Shown here one piece after another: positions 7,657-16,201 of a stretch of 64,000 nt of DNA. Each line of letters starts with the position of its first letter. Position 1 is the stretch's first letter. A program made the translations under genes and the position numbers. The notes under the pieces were generated by a model, which had not been told where the DNA came from, did no database searches, and saw nothing but the letters and a program-made list of their open reading frames with translations. The DNA is from DASUPK01 sp963815045 (GTDB lineage: Bacteria > Actinomycetota > Thermoleophilia > Solirubrobacterales > 70-9), in NCBI GenBank assembly GCA_963815045.1, contig CAWFET010000001.1:62001-126000 (forward strand), read 5' to 3'.

Positions 7657-8949
7657 CTAGGCGGCGTCCTCGGCCAGATCCGCCGCGAGCGCCTCGACCA
7701 CGCGCGGATCGAACTGCTTGCCTGCGCTGCGGCGGAGCTCGGCCAGGGCCGCCTTGTCGGTGAGCGGACGCTGGTCGGCGCGCTTGGAGGTGAGGACGAC
7801 GTAGGAGACGCAGACGGCGAGGATGCGTGAGCCGAGCGGGATGTGGTCGCCGGCGAGCTCGTCGGGGTAGCCGGTGCCATCGTAGTTCTCGTGGCTCGCC
7901 CGGACGAGCTTCGCGACAGAGACGAGGGCGGGGGCCGAAGCGATGATCTCCGCGCCGGCTCCTGGGAGATCGCGCAGGAGGATGGAGTCGGATGCCTGCA
8001 GGTGGCTCTGGCTCTCGAGCGCGGCATCGGGGACCGAGAGCATGCCGACGTGCTGGAGGCGGGCGGCGAAGACGACGTCGTCGAGCTGCTCGCCGCTCAG
8101 TCCGAGCCGGCGGCCCAGGGAGAGCACGTGGTACGCGACGAGGCGGAGGTGGGGGGCCATCTCGGGATGGCGCTTGCTGAGGATCGCCATCAGGGTGTCG
8201 TGGGCCTGGTGCTTGGCCGACTCGCGGCGGCGGCGGCGATCCTCGGCGAGGCGCTGGCCGACGAGGCGGAGCGCCTCGTCGGTTTCGGTTGCGTCGTCGG
8301 GAAGGGAGACCACGCCGTGGGCGCGGCCGAGGACGGCCTCGGCACCGCCTTCCCCGTCGTCGCCCGAGAGGAAGATGGCGGTCGCGATCTCGTTCGGCTC
8401 GCGTTCGTAAGCGGGGACCAGGGCGCAGAACTGCCCGCCGTCGACGCGATAGGCATGGCCCTCGAGCCCGGAGACAAACTCGGCGAATCTGCGTGAGAAG
8501 CTGCGGAGCATCTTGTCGCTCGCCCGGAAGCCGAGGCGGTCGCGGTAGTCGGTGGCCCCCTCGAGCTCAAGCAGCACCATGACCTGCGGCTCATCGGAGT
8601 CCTTGAGCACATCCGTAAGGTCGCGGCTGAGCTGGAGCCGGTTGGAGACACCCGTGATCGTGTCGATACGTGCCCGGCGGTGGTTGTTCTGAACGAGCCA
8701 GGTGAACACCGCGGCGAGCAGCGCCAGGCCGAGCCAGAACACGAGGTCGGTGACCTTGTTCTCGACGTGGTTGTAAATCAGCAGCGTCGCCGCGAGGGTG
8801 GCGAAGAGGGCGGGACCAGCGACGGACCACTCACGCTCGAAGTCCCGTACGCGCTTCCAGGCACGGCGAGGCAGGGACGGGCGCCGGCCGCCTCGCTGCG
8901 AGTGGCGCCGAGCCCGCGCGGACGCTTTCCCGATCGTGTGGGCTTCCAT
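7657..8949 (-). CDS. membrane protein with degenerate GGDEF and degenerate HD-GYP domains
   Basis: 430 residues from the ATG at 8947-8949. The order is basic N-terminus, two membrane segments (ALFATLAATLLIYN and VFWLGLALLAAVFTWLV), a GGDEF-like domain (starting RIDTITGVSNRLQL) and an HD-GYP-like domain. The GGDEF signature reads DGGQF and the HD motif, normally LHDIGK, reads LQHVGM. GYP is kept (ENYDGTGYPDEL), but the following DAYDALT segment is VSYVVLT. Both c-di-GMP synthesis and hydrolysis centres therefore look dead. A role as a c-di-GMP-sensing or scaffold protein is inferred. Two intact diguanylate cyclases lie at 21796-22875 and 22872-23951. Confidence 0.82.
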   Translation of the reverse strand: MEAHTIGKASARARRHSQRGGRRPSLPRRAWKRVRDFEREWSVAGPALFATLAATLLIYNHVENKVTDLVFWLGLALLAAVFTWLVQNNHRRARIDTITGVSNRLQLSRDLTDVLKDSDEPQVMVLLELEGATDYRDRLGFRASDKMLRSFSRRFAEFVSGLEGHAYRVDGGQFCALVPAYEREPNEIATAIFLSGDDGEGGAEAVLGRAHGVVSLPDDATETDEALRLVGQRLAEDRRRRRESAKHQAHDTLMAILSKRHPEMAPHLRLVAYHVLSLGRRLGLSGEQLDDVVFAARLQHVGMLSVPDAALESQSHLQASDSILLRDLPGAGAEIIASAPALVSVAKLVRASHENYDGTGYPDELAGDHIPLGSRILAVCVSYVVLTSKRADQRPLTDKAALAELRRSAGKQFDPRVVEALAADLAEDAA

Positions 8950-9126
8950 TGGTCTAGATATCGGCAGCCGACCCTGCCGAACCGTCGAAATTGGACGTTT
9001 GACCAGTGCCCGCGCCTGCCCTGGCGCGGACGCCCACGCATGGCTCGCGGCCACCCACGCAGCAGATCCACGGGTGACTACGGACGCCGATTCTCACCGG
9101 GTGACCGCCCCTAGACTCAAGCCGGG

Positions 9127-10179
9127 ATGAGGGGCACGCGACGAGCTCTCCTCGCGGGATTGGCGGTCTTCGCGATCGCGCTGATCACGGCGGGCTGCGG
9201 CTCGAGCGACTCGGGGCCGAACAACGGCACCGCGATCGCCTCGCTCGGCGACTCCGTGGCGGCGGGAGAGGGAAACCCGCAGCCGTCGGGCCCCCGCTGG
9301 GAGAACCGCGCCTGCCACCGCTCCTCGATCGCCGGGCAGTCGTTCTCCGCTAAGGCCGCGCAGAAGAGCCATCCGGGACTGGGCTTCTTCAACTACGCCT
9401 GCTCGGGAGCGAGCATCCACAAGGGAATCCTCGGCCCATACAAGGGGATCGAGCCGGCGCCCTTCCAGCCCGCGACCGCCCAGATCAACCAGCTCGGCGA
9501 CGCGGCGTCGGTCACCGCCTCCTCGGGCGGCATCGCCGCGGTCGAGATCTCGATCGGCGCCAACGACGTCGGGTTCTCGAAGGTCTTCAAGTTCTGCAGC
9601 CTCGTCAAGCACTGCTGGGATCAGCACTTCAACCCCGACTTCCCGTATGCCGAGGCCGGCGCCCGCTTCCCCACGCTCCAGGAGTTCGTGGCGACCCAGC
9701 TCGCCGACCTGCCCTCGGCCTACAACGACCTCGCCAACGCGCTCGAGCCCCTCGTGCCGGCGGAGAGGGTGATCATCGTGGAGTACTTCGACCCGACCAC
9801 GGGGGCCGGCGGCGCCTACTGCCACATGCTCTTCGGAGGGGTCAGCCCCGACGAGTCGCGCTGGGCGCAGGAGCACATGCTGAAGCCGCTCAACGCCGAG
9901 ATCGCCGCTGCGGCGAAGGAGCACGGCTGGAACGCGGTGGGCGGAGTCGCCGAGCGCTTCCGCGGCCACGGGCTCTGCGCGCCGGATGCCCAGCGCTGGG
10001 TCGTGACGCTCGGCGAGGGTCTCAGCGGCCGCCCGCTTCCGCTCGGGGGCGGCGCAGGCTTCCTCGCGATCCGCGACGTGATCGAGAGCACCGCCGGCAC
10101 TCTGCACCCGAACGCCGAGGGCCAGCGCCAGATCGCCAAGCTGATCGAGCCGGTTCTGACTCGCGTCCTCGACCAGTAG
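9127..10179 (+). CDS. SGNH/GDSL-family lipoprotein hydrolase
   Basis: 350 residues. A lipoprotein signal peptide ends in the lipobox ITAGC (Cys about residue 24), so the protein is exported and lipid-anchored. Catalytic blocks of the SGNH hydrolase fold are in order: GDSVAAGEG (Ser nucleophile), the SGAS block, GANDVGF (Asn of the oxyanion hole) and HPNAEGQRQI near the end (catalytic His with Asp-like neighbour). Several Cys pairs suggest disulphides. Such enzymes are lipases or esterases of cell-envelope or external lipids. A TAGACT -10-like box ends 9 bases before the ATG, so the message may be leaderless. Confidence 0.9.
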   Translation: MRGTRRALLAGLAVFAIALITAGCGSSDSGPNNGTAIASLGDSVAAGEGNPQPSGPRWENRACHRSSIAGQSFSAKAAQKSHPGLGFFNYACSGASIHKGILGPYKGIEPAPFQPATAQINQLGDAASVTASSGGIAAVEISIGANDVGFSKVFKFCSLVKHCWDQHFNPDFPYAEAGARFPTLQEFVATQLADLPSAYNDLANALEPLVPAERVIIVEYFDPTTGAGGAYCHMLFGGVSPDESRWAQEHMLKPLNAEIAAAAKEHGWNAVGGVAERFRGHGLCAPDAQRWVVTLGEGLSGRPLPLGGGAGFLAIRDVIESTAGTLHPNAEGQRQIAKLIEPVLTRVLDQ

Positions 10180-10187
10180 CTCTGGCT

Positions 10188-10385
10188 TTAGGGCGGGGTT
10201 CGCACGGGCAGTGCATGGGAAACTGCCGCGGCCTGGCGGGGACCCGGATGCTTGGCCATGAGGGTCGCGCGGTGGGCCGGCGGCACCGGCGCCCGGGAAG
10301 AGCCACCGAACGAGGGAAACATCGAGGCTGCGGCGAGCACCACCACGACCACCAACAGCCAATGCCGGATCCTGGCCCGCTCCAT
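10188..10385 (-). CDS. possible small membrane-anchored or secreted protein
   Basis: 65 residues: a basic start MERARIRHW, a single hydrophobic stretch LLVVVVVLAAASM, then a Pro/Ala-rich tail. It is the only plausible open frame in the 246-base gap between the lipoprotein hydrolase and csoR. No family recognised and no strong ribosome site. Could be non-coding. Confidence 0.4.
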   Translation of the reverse strand: MERARIRHWLLVVVVVLAAASMFPSFGGSSRAPVPPAHRATLMAKHPGPRQAAAVSHALPVRTPP

Positions 10386-10425
10386 CGCGGTCTTCTACCC
10401 GAAGAAGGCTGCGTAAACGCGGGTC

Positions 10426-10710
10426 TTAGGAGGAGACCAGCCGACCGACCGCGCCCATCAGCTCCTGCACCTGCTCCTCGGTCGCGCCCCTGCCGCCGCG
10501 CATGCAGTGACGGACGTGATCGTCGACCAGGCCCAGCGCGACCTTGTTGAGCGCCGCCTGGGCCGCCTCGATCTGGGTGAGGACGTCGATGCAGTAGCGC
10601 TCCTCCTCGACCATCCGCTTGACGCCGCCGACCTGTCCCTCGACGCGGGCGAGCCGCTTGAGGAGATCCTCCTTCGATGCCTTGTATCCGGGTGTCTTTG
10701 TTGCCGTCAT
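10426..10710 (-). CDS. csoR: CsoR-family copper-sensing transcriptional repressor
   Basis: 94 residues, the usual size. Conserved CsoR residues are visible: RLARVEGQVGG at about 19-29, the metal-ligand Cys in ERYCIDVL, and His/Cys in VRHCM, giving the Cys-His-Cys set that binds Cu(I). Binding of copper releases the repressor from DNA. The gene is divergent from the DUF318 permease cluster and a perfect operator lies between them, so it most likely represses both itself and that cluster. The promoter puts the ATG 6 bases after the -10 box, so the mRNA is probably leaderless. Confidence 0.93.
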   Translation of the reverse strand: MTATKTPGYKASKEDLLKRLARVEGQVGGVKRMVEEERYCIDVLTQIEAAQAALNKVALGLVDDHVRHCMRGGRGATEEQVQELMGAVGRLVSS

Positions 10711-10746
10711 GTGCAGAGTATACCCCTATGGGGTATAGTCGTCAAC
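10711..10746. promoter_or_regulatory. CsoR operator within divergent leaderless promoters
   Basis: The palindrome TATACCCC-TAT-GGGGTATA at 10719-10737 is perfect and matches the known CsoR/RcnR-type operator (TACCCC...GGGGTA). Leftwards, csoR has TTGACG (10740-10745), 17 bases, TATACT (10717-10722), 6 bases, ATG. Rightwards, the permease has TATAGT at 10734-10739 and 7 bases to GTG 10747. The operator covers both -10 boxes, so bound CsoR would block both directions. Confidence 0.92.
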
Positions 10747-12009
10747 GTGGCGGATGTGATCTCGACGATCGGCGAGGGCTTCAAGCAGTCCTTCCTGATG
10801 GCCTACGAGGTCTGGTGGGCCCTCGTCCTGGGCTTCGCCATCTCCGCGATCGTGCAGGCCTGGGTCCCGCGGGAGAAGGTGGAGTCCGCGCTGTCGGGCA
10901 CCGGTTTCGCGCCGCTTGCCAAGGCCACCGGCCTCGGCGCCGCCTCCTCGTCCTGCTCCTACGCGGCGATCGCGATCGCGAAGTCGCTCTTCCAGAAAGG
11001 CGCCTCCGCCGTGACCGCGCTCGCCTTTCAGTTCGCGTCCACCAACCTCGTCTGGGAGCTGGGCCTCGTCATCTGGATCCTGCTCGGCTGGCAGTTCACC
11101 CTCGCCGAGTTCGTCGGCGGGATCGTCCTGATCGCCCTGATGGCGATTCTGCTCCGTCGCTTCGTCTCGCCGAAGCTCGAGGAGCGCGCCCGCGAGCATG
11201 CGCAACACGCCCAGGTCGACCACCAGCACCACGCGGCCGGCGAGCGGATGAGCTGGCGCGAGCGCCTCACGTCGGCCCGGGCCTGGTCGGACGTCGCACA
11301 TAACTTCCGCGCTGACTGGCAGATGCTCTGGAAGGAGATCTCGATCGGCTTCCTGCTCGCCGGCTTCATCGGCCTGCTCGGCGACAACTTCTTCAACGCC
11401 CTCTTCATCGAGGACGCCCCGCCGGTCCTGAGGACGCTCGAGAACGTGATCGCCGGGCCGATCATCGCCGTGCTCAGCTTCGTCTGCTCGGTCGGGAACG
11501 CGCCGCTTGCCGCCGTGCTCTGGTCCGGGGGGATCGGGTTCGCCGGCGTGATCGCGTTCATCTTCGCCGACCTGATCGTGCTGCCGATCATCGCCGCCTA
11601 CATCAAGTACTACGGGCGCGCGTTCGCCCTGCGGATCACCGCGCTGATGTTCGTGGTCATCGTTCTGTCGGCGTTGCTGGTGGACGTCGTCTTCGGCGCC
11701 GTGGGGCTGATCCCGGACACCCGGCCGTCGCGGTCGGACATCTTCGGCTCGGTCGAGCTCGACTACAAGCTCGCCCTCAACATCCTCGGACTGATCATCT
11801 TCGCCGCGCTCTTCTATCTGACGGCACGGCGGGGGGCGACCGACCCGGTCTGCGGGATGAAGGTCGACCGCTCAAAGGCGCTTCAGGCCGAGCACGGCGG
11901 CCGCACCTACTACTTCTGCTCGGAGCACTGCCGCTCGCAGTTCCAGGCCGACCCCGACGGGTACACGCGGAAGGCGAATGGAAGCCTCCAGCCAGATCCA
12001 GTCGCCTGA
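10747..12009 (+). CDS. DUF318-type membrane permease with C-terminal YHS metal-binding domain
   Basis: 420 residues from GTG 10747, chosen by the -10 box 7 bases upstream. About eight to ten membrane segments form two permease halves with the paired motif SSSCSYAAIAIAKSLF and CSVGNAPLAAVLWSGG, typical of the ArsP/DUF318 permease family. A His-rich cytosolic loop (HAQHAQVDHQHHA) separates them. The C-terminus (about 375-410) is a YHS domain: DPVCGMKVDRS, then YYFCSEHCRSQF, as in copper-transporting ATPases. Controlled by the adjacent CsoR, so likely a copper or heavy-metal exporter; the exact substrate is inferred. Confidence 0.85.
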   Translation: MADVISTIGEGFKQSFLMAYEVWWALVLGFAISAIVQAWVPREKVESALSGTGFAPLAKATGLGAASSSCSYAAIAIAKSLFQKGASAVTALAFQFASTNLVWELGLVIWILLGWQFTLAEFVGGIVLIALMAILLRRFVSPKLEERAREHAQHAQVDHQHHAAGERMSWRERLTSARAWSDVAHNFRADWQMLWKEISIGFLLAGFIGLLGDNFFNALFIEDAPPVLRTLENVIAGPIIAVLSFVCSVGNAPLAAVLWSGGIGFAGVIAFIFADLIVLPIIAAYIKYYGRAFALRITALMFVVIVLSALLVDVVFGAVGLIPDTRPSRSDIFGSVELDYKLALNILGLIIFAALFYLTARRGATDPVCGMKVDRSKALQAEHGGRTYYFCSEHCRSQFQADPDGYTRKANGSLQPDPVA

Positions 12010-12454
12010 CCGATCGGAGCTCAACGGGCTCGCCGTCGCCGCGACGACGCATTGCCTGACCGGCTGCGCGATCGGCGAGGTCGCCGGCATGGCGATCGCC
12101 ACAGCGCTCGGCTGGGGGAACGGCGGGCAGATCGCCCTCGCGGTCGGGCTCGCCTACTTCTTCGGCTTCCTCCTCACCTCGTTGCCGCTGATTCGCGCCC
12201 GGCTGGCCCCGCGCACCGTCGTCTCTACGGCGCTCGCCGCCGACACGGTCTCCATCACGATCATGGAGCTGATCGACAACCTCACCGTGATCCTGATCCC
12301 GAGCGCGCTCGGTGCCGGACTTGGCGACCCCCTCTTCTACGGCAGCATCGCGATCGGGTTTGCGGTCGCGTATCCCTTCGCATTCCTCGCCAACCGCTAT
12401 CTCATCGCGCGCGGGCGCGGCCACGCCGTTGTCCATCAACACCACAGTCACTGA
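11978..12454 (+). CDS. DUF4396 family membrane protein
   Basis: 158 residues, overlapping the end of the permease by 32 bases, so probably translated with it. About four membrane segments. The motif THCLTGCAIGEVAGM with two Cys and a His resembles the DUF4396 family, often found beside copper genes, and a His-rich tail (HAVVHQHHSH) could bind metal. In the CsoR cluster it is likely a metal-handling membrane protein. Function inferred from context. Confidence 0.75.
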   Translation: MEASSQIQSPDRSELNGLAVAATTHCLTGCAIGEVAGMAIATALGWGNGGQIALAVGLAYFFGFLLTSLPLIRARLAPRTVVSTALAADTVSITIMELIDNLTVILIPSALGAGLGDPLFYGSIAIGFAVAYPFAFLANRYLIARGRGHAVVHQHHSH

Positions 12455-12463
12455 GGAGCCGAC

Positions 12464-12694
12464 ATGGAGTATCCGAAGCCGAAGCAGAGCCTCCGAGCCC
12501 ACGGCGGGCCGTTCGAGGGCAAGGCGATCGAGGAGATCGTCCAGAGCCCCGAGGGGCGGACCTGGCTCGCCGGGCATATCCCGAGCCGTCCTGAGAAGCA
12601 CCAGGGAATCGGCCTCGCCTGGCTTTCGTGGGCGCTCCGGCGCGAGGTCACGCTGGGCGACCTCGATCCGATTCGGGCGGGTGAGCTGTCGTGA
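12464..12694 (+). CDS. small DUF3820-like protein in the metal cluster
   Basis: 76 residues, preceded by a GAGGAG ribosome site 6 bases before the ATG. The segment GPFEGKAIEEIVQSPEGRTWLAGH resembles the short GKxKGKPLxEVPxxYLxWL motif of DUF3820/exonuclease X-associated proteins, but the match is by eye. Its stop overlaps the start of the following CDF gene. No metal-binding motif is visible; its role in the cluster is unknown. Confidence 0.7.
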   Translation: MEYPKPKQSLRAHGGPFEGKAIEEIVQSPEGRTWLAGHIPSRPEKHQGIGLAWLSWALRREVTLGDLDPIRAGELS

Positions 12695-13437
12695 TGGCCG
12701 GCGAGGCACTGCCGTTCGCCGAGCTGGGACGGGAACGCCATCGTCATCGCGACGGCACGGTCCACGCTCATCCGCATGACGGCCCGCATACCCATGAGGG
12801 GCACTCGCACTCGCACGGCCATGGCCATTCCCACGGCCTGATCGATCCGAGCATCAAGCGCTCGCGGGCGGGGATCCGCGCGGTCGGCGTCTCTCTCGGC
12901 GTGCTCGGAGCCACCGCCGCCCTGCAGGCCGTGATCTACGCCGCGACCGGCAGCGTCGCCCTGCTCGCCGACCTGATCCACAACTTCGGCGACGCGCTGA
13001 CGGCCATTCCTCTGGCGACGGCGTTCCTGCTTCGGTCCCGGAAGGCTGAGGAGTACGCCGGCCTCGCCGTGGTGGCCGCCATCTTCATCAGCGCCTGTTT
13101 CGCGGCGGCCTTCGCAATCGAGAAGATCATCAACCCCTCACCCCCGGATCACCTGGCGGCCCTGGCGCTCGCGGGAGTGGTCGGATTTCTGGGAAACGAG
13201 GTCGCGGCCCAGGTACGGCTGCGCGCGGGCCGGAGACTCGAGAGCCCCGCCCTGGTGGCGGATGGCAATCACGCCCGCGCGGATGGCTTCGTCAGCCTCG
13301 GAGTGGTGCTCAGCGCCGGGCTCGTCGCGATCGGCCTTTCGATCGCCGATCCGGTCATCGCGATCGTGATCACCGGGATCATCCTTCGCATCACCTGGCA
13401 ATCGTGGGAGACGGTGCGACATGGCCACACCCACTGA
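12694..13437 (+). CDS. CDF-family cation efflux protein lacking the C-terminal domain
   Basis: 247 residues from ATG 12694, overlapping the previous stop (a GTG at 12691 is also possible). The N-terminus carries a His-rich loop (HRHRDGTVHAHPHD, then HSHSHGHGHSH). Six membrane segments follow, with the metal-site motifs HNFGDALT (membrane 2) and HARADGF (membrane 5), the paired HxxxD of the cation diffusion facilitator family. The gene ends soon after the last membrane segment (ETVRHGHTH), so the usual cytosolic ferredoxin-like dimerisation domain is absent. Predicted Zn2+/divalent metal exporter under CsoR cluster control. Confidence 0.88.
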   Translation: MAGEALPFAELGRERHRHRDGTVHAHPHDGPHTHEGHSHSHGHGHSHGLIDPSIKRSRAGIRAVGVSLGVLGATAALQAVIYAATGSVALLADLIHNFGDALTAIPLATAFLLRSRKAEEYAGLAVVAAIFISACFAAAFAIEKIINPSPPDHLAALALAGVVGFLGNEVAAQVRLRAGRRLESPALVADGNHARADGFVSLGVVLSAGLVAIGLSIADPVIAIVITGIILRITWQSWETVRHGHTH

Positions 13438-14098
13438 GGACCCCCAACAGGAGGGCGGCTATCTCTCCGCGTTGCGCTTTCCGGCCCTGACGCGGTTCTA
13501 TGACCCGGTCGTCCGGCTGACCACCAGGGAGGAGCGCTTCAAGGCGATGCTGATCGAGCAGGCCGCCATCGAGCCGAAGCAGAGGGTGCTCGATCTCGGC
13601 TGCGGAACAGGCACGCTGGCGCTGTTCGTCAAGGAGCGCGAGCCGAGCGCCGATGTCGTCGGCCTCGACGCCGACCCCGAGATGCTCGCCAAGGCCCGCG
13701 CGAAGGCGGAGCAGGCCGGGGTCGAGCTCGAGCTCACCGAGGGCTTCTCCACCGAGCTCCCCTATGAGGACGGGAGCGTGGACCGGGTGCTCTCGACCCT
13801 CTTCTTCCACCACCTCGACCCGGAACCGAAGCGCCGCACAGCGCGCGAGATCGCCCGCGTGCTGCGGAAGGGCGGGGAGCTGCACGTGGCCGACTGGGGG
13901 CGGCCGTCCGACCCGGCGATGGCCGTCGCGTTCCTCGGCATCAGGCTGCTCGACGGCTTCGAGAACACGGCCGACAACGTCCACGGCGAGCTGCCGGGGA
14001 TCTTCGAGGAGGCAGGGCTCGAGAACGCCGAGCAGACGGACCGGCTCCGCACGGTCTTCGGCACGATGGCGCTCTACCGCGCCAGGCGCAAAGACTGA
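13421..14098 (+). CDS. class I SAM-dependent methyltransferase
   Basis: 225 residues, overlapping the CDF gene by 17 bases. Motif I is VLDLGCGTGTLAL (about 52-64), an acidic loop follows (VVGLDADPEML), then SVDRVLSTLFFHHL and KGGELHVADWG, the standard order of class I methyltransferases of the UbiE/arsenic-methyltransferase type. The final part of the CsoR-linked operon. In this context methylation of a metalloid or thiol is possible, but no Cys triad typical of ArsM is seen; the substrate is unknown. Confidence 0.85.
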   Translation: MATPTEDPQQEGGYLSALRFPALTRFYDPVVRLTTREERFKAMLIEQAAIEPKQRVLDLGCGTGTLALFVKEREPSADVVGLDADPEMLAKARAKAEQAGVELELTEGFSTELPYEDGSVDRVLSTLFFHHLDPEPKRRTAREIARVLRKGGELHVADWGRPSDPAMAVAFLGIRLLDGFENTADNVHGELPGIFEEAGLENAEQTDRLRTVFGTMALYRARRKD

Positions 14099-14108
14099 CG
14101 GCGCCCCC

Positions 14109-14144
14109 GAGCGCCGGGCCCGAACCGGGACGGGCCCGGCGCTC
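14109..14144. terminator. bidirectional hairpin terminator
   Basis: GAGCGCCGGGCCCG, an 8-base loop, then CGGGCCCGGCGCTC: a 14-base-pair perfect stem at the convergent end of the CsoR-linked operon and the DUF4389 gene. Confidence 0.85.
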
Positions 14145-14186
14145 CGAGGCGCCGCACTAGGCGACTACCCGCGATGTTCATTCTTA

Positions 14187-14810
14187 CTACTCGAACGAGA
14201 AGGGCGGGTACTTGTCCGTGACCAGGATGAGCGCGTAGGCGACAACTCGGTTGTGCCACCGGGCCACCCCGACGATGAAGTCGAACAGTGACTTCGGGTA
14301 GCGCCCGGTGAAGAGGATCGCGAACCAGGCGAAGATCACCGCGAAGAACGCCCCGATGTAGAGGAAGAACAGCACGATGTAGTGCGGGATCGCCAGGAAC
14401 CACTTGACGAGCGGCATGCCGCGGCCGAGGTCGGTCTCCGCATTGGGGTAGTCGATCTCGAGCTGCAGGTACTGCTGCTCGTCGGTCGACGGGTACTCGT
14501 CGCTGGCCAGCGCCATGTAGAGGCCGACCCGGTTCGAGAATCGCAGCAGCTCGCGATTCCAGTCGAACCACCAGCGCGGGTACTTCTTGCGGAACAGGAT
14601 CATCAGGAGCGGCGCCGCAAACAGCAGGCCCCCGGCGAACGCCACGCTGGAGGTCGTGCTGTCCAGGTTGTAGGAGTAGTTGCCGCCCGAAACCGTCTCC
14701 AGGATGATCGCGATGGGGATGACGGCGAAGAACCGGAAGAACGTCGACAGCCGATTGAGCGGCCGGTCCGGGTAGTCGACCGAGTACGTCAGCGGGTACT
14801 TCTCGTCCAT
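14187..14810 (-). CDS. DUF4389 family membrane protein
   Basis: 207 residues, with GAGGGAGAGA just before the ATG as ribosome site. About four membrane segments (FFRFFAVIPIAIIL; GGLLFAAPLLMILF; two in the second half) and conserved-looking motifs WWFDWNRELLRFSNRV and FTGRYPKSLFDFIVG, typical of DUF4389 proteins. The family is of unknown function, possibly involved in lipid or envelope homeostasis. Monocistronic. Confidence 0.85.
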   Translation of the reverse strand: MDEKYPLTYSVDYPDRPLNRLSTFFRFFAVIPIAIILETVSGGNYSYNLDSTTSSVAFAGGLLFAAPLLMILFRKKYPRWWFDWNRELLRFSNRVGLYMALASDEYPSTDEQQYLQLEIDYPNAETDLGRGMPLVKWFLAIPHYIVLFFLYIGAFFAVIFAWFAILFTGRYPKSLFDFIVGVARWHNRVVAYALILVTDKYPPFSFE

Positions 14811-14895
14811 GTCTCTCTCCCTCGTTGGATAGGAGTCCCGCCGAACACCGTACGCGTGGCGTCGGACCCCGCCACCAGATCGCCATCATTCGGAC

Positions 14896-15750
14896 ATGGC
14901 GCACCGCATCACCTGGCTGGACGTCTTCGCCGAGCGGCCCCTGGCCGGGAACGGGCTGGCCGTCGTCGACGATGCGGATGGCGTCAGCGACGAGATCATG
15001 CTCGCCCTGGCCCAGGAGACGCGCCTGTCCGAGACGACATTCGTTCAGTCCGCGACCGCTGAGGGCGCCGACTACCGCAACCGGATCTGGGATCCGCACG
15101 AGGAGCTGCCCTTCGCCGGCCATCCATCTCTCGGCACGGCGGTGGCCGTCGCCCGTTGGCAGGGCCTCGACGAGGCGAGCTTCGTGCAGGAGACCGGCGC
15201 CGGGCTGCAGCCGATCGACGTCCGGAAGCCGAACGGGCGCTGGGAGGCCTCGATGCTGCAGAACGAGGCGGAATTCGGCCAGGAGCTGGACCGGGACGCG
15301 GTGATGGCCGCGGTCGGCCTGCGGGCGGACGACGCTCACCCCGAGCTGCCTCCGCAGGTCGTCTCGACGGGGATGCCCCACGTGATGGCGCCCGTCGCCG
15401 AACATCAGGCGCTCGCGCGGGCGCTCCCCGACTACTCGACGATCTTCGAGATCTCGGAGCCGCACGGCTCGATCGTCATCTACCTGGCCTGGCTCGACCC
15501 GGACGGTGAGACGGTGAGGGCCCGCTCCTTCACGCGCACGGCGGAGATGGGAGAGGACCCGGCCACGGGCTCAGCCGCCGGGCCGCTGGGGGCGTACCTC
15601 CATCAGCGCACCGGACGCGATCGCCTTCGGATCAGGCAGGGGGAGGAGATGGGGCGCCCGAGCGTGCTCGAGGTCCAGATGGCCGATGGCCGGCCGCGGG
15701 TCTCGGGTGGCGTGATCCCGGTGATCGACGGAGAGGTCACCCTGCCGTAG
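14896..15750 (+). CDS. PhzF family isomerase/epimerase
   Basis: 284 residues, the normal length for PhzF. The catalytic Glu46 is in LSETTFV. The second half of the active site is GEDPATGSAAGPLGAYL, with the conserved RxFxP-like ARSFTRTAEMGEDPATGS. PhzF proteins are two-domain diaminopimelate-epimerase-like enzymes that isomerise small substrates; the substrate here is unknown. Ends 14 bases inside the convergent MerR gene. Confidence 0.92.
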   Translation: MAHRITWLDVFAERPLAGNGLAVVDDADGVSDEIMLALAQETRLSETTFVQSATAEGADYRNRIWDPHEELPFAGHPSLGTAVAVARWQGLDEASFVQETGAGLQPIDVRKPNGRWEASMLQNEAEFGQELDRDAVMAAVGLRADDAHPELPPQVVSTGMPHVMAPVAEHQALARALPDYSTIFEISEPHGSIVIYLAWLDPDGETVRARSFTRTAEMGEDPATGSAAGPLGAYLHQRTGRDRLRIRQGEEMGRPSVLEVQMADGRPRVSGGVIPVIDGEVTLP

Positions 15751-16201
15751 CGCGGCCGCCGCGCTTGCGGCCGAGGGCCCGCAGCCTGTCCCGGACGCGG
15801 CGGCGCTTCGTCTCCAGCTCGCGCCGGAGCGCGTCGATCTCCTCGCGGCGATGTCGGACCAGCTCCAGCTGGTTCTCGATGTGCCCGAGCGACTGCTCCA
15901 GCACCTCACGCTGGCGGACCGGGTCCTCGATGCCCTCGTGCCACTCCCGGCGCAAAGCGGCGCGGGCGGTCTCGGCCGCGGCCAGCTCCCCGAGCTCCTC
16001 GAGCGAAACCCCGAGCAGCTCCCGCAGCCGGAGCAGCTCCTGCAGGCGCTCGAGGTCCTCCTCGCCGTAGGTCCGGTGGGCTCCGGGCTCGCGCGAATGC
16101 TCCGACGCGAGCAGCCCGATCTCCTCGTAGTAGCGAATGGTCCTGGGCGTGGTGCCGGTGAGCTTCGCCATGTCGCCGATGCGGAGACGTTTCTCGTTCA
16201 T
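15737..16201 (-). CDS. MerR family transcriptional regulator
   Basis: 154 residues. The N-terminal winged helix is RIGDMAKLTGTTPRTIRYYEEIGLL (about 7-31), with the family's RTYGEEDLERL wing, followed by a long Arg/Glu-rich coiled-coil dimerisation helix (HIENQLELVRHRREEIDALRREL). There is no Cys cluster, so a drug- or ligand-sensing type is more likely than metal-sensing. Its ATG overlaps the stop of the MFS gene (ATGA), so it is translated with that transporter and probably controls it. Confidence 0.92.
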   Translation of the reverse strand: MNEKRLRIGDMAKLTGTTPRTIRYYEEIGLLASEHSREPGAHRTYGEEDLERLQELLRLRELLGVSLEELGELAAAETARAALRREWHEGIEDPVRQREVLEQSLGHIENQLELVRHRREEIDALRRELETKRRRVRDRLRALGRKRGGRATAG

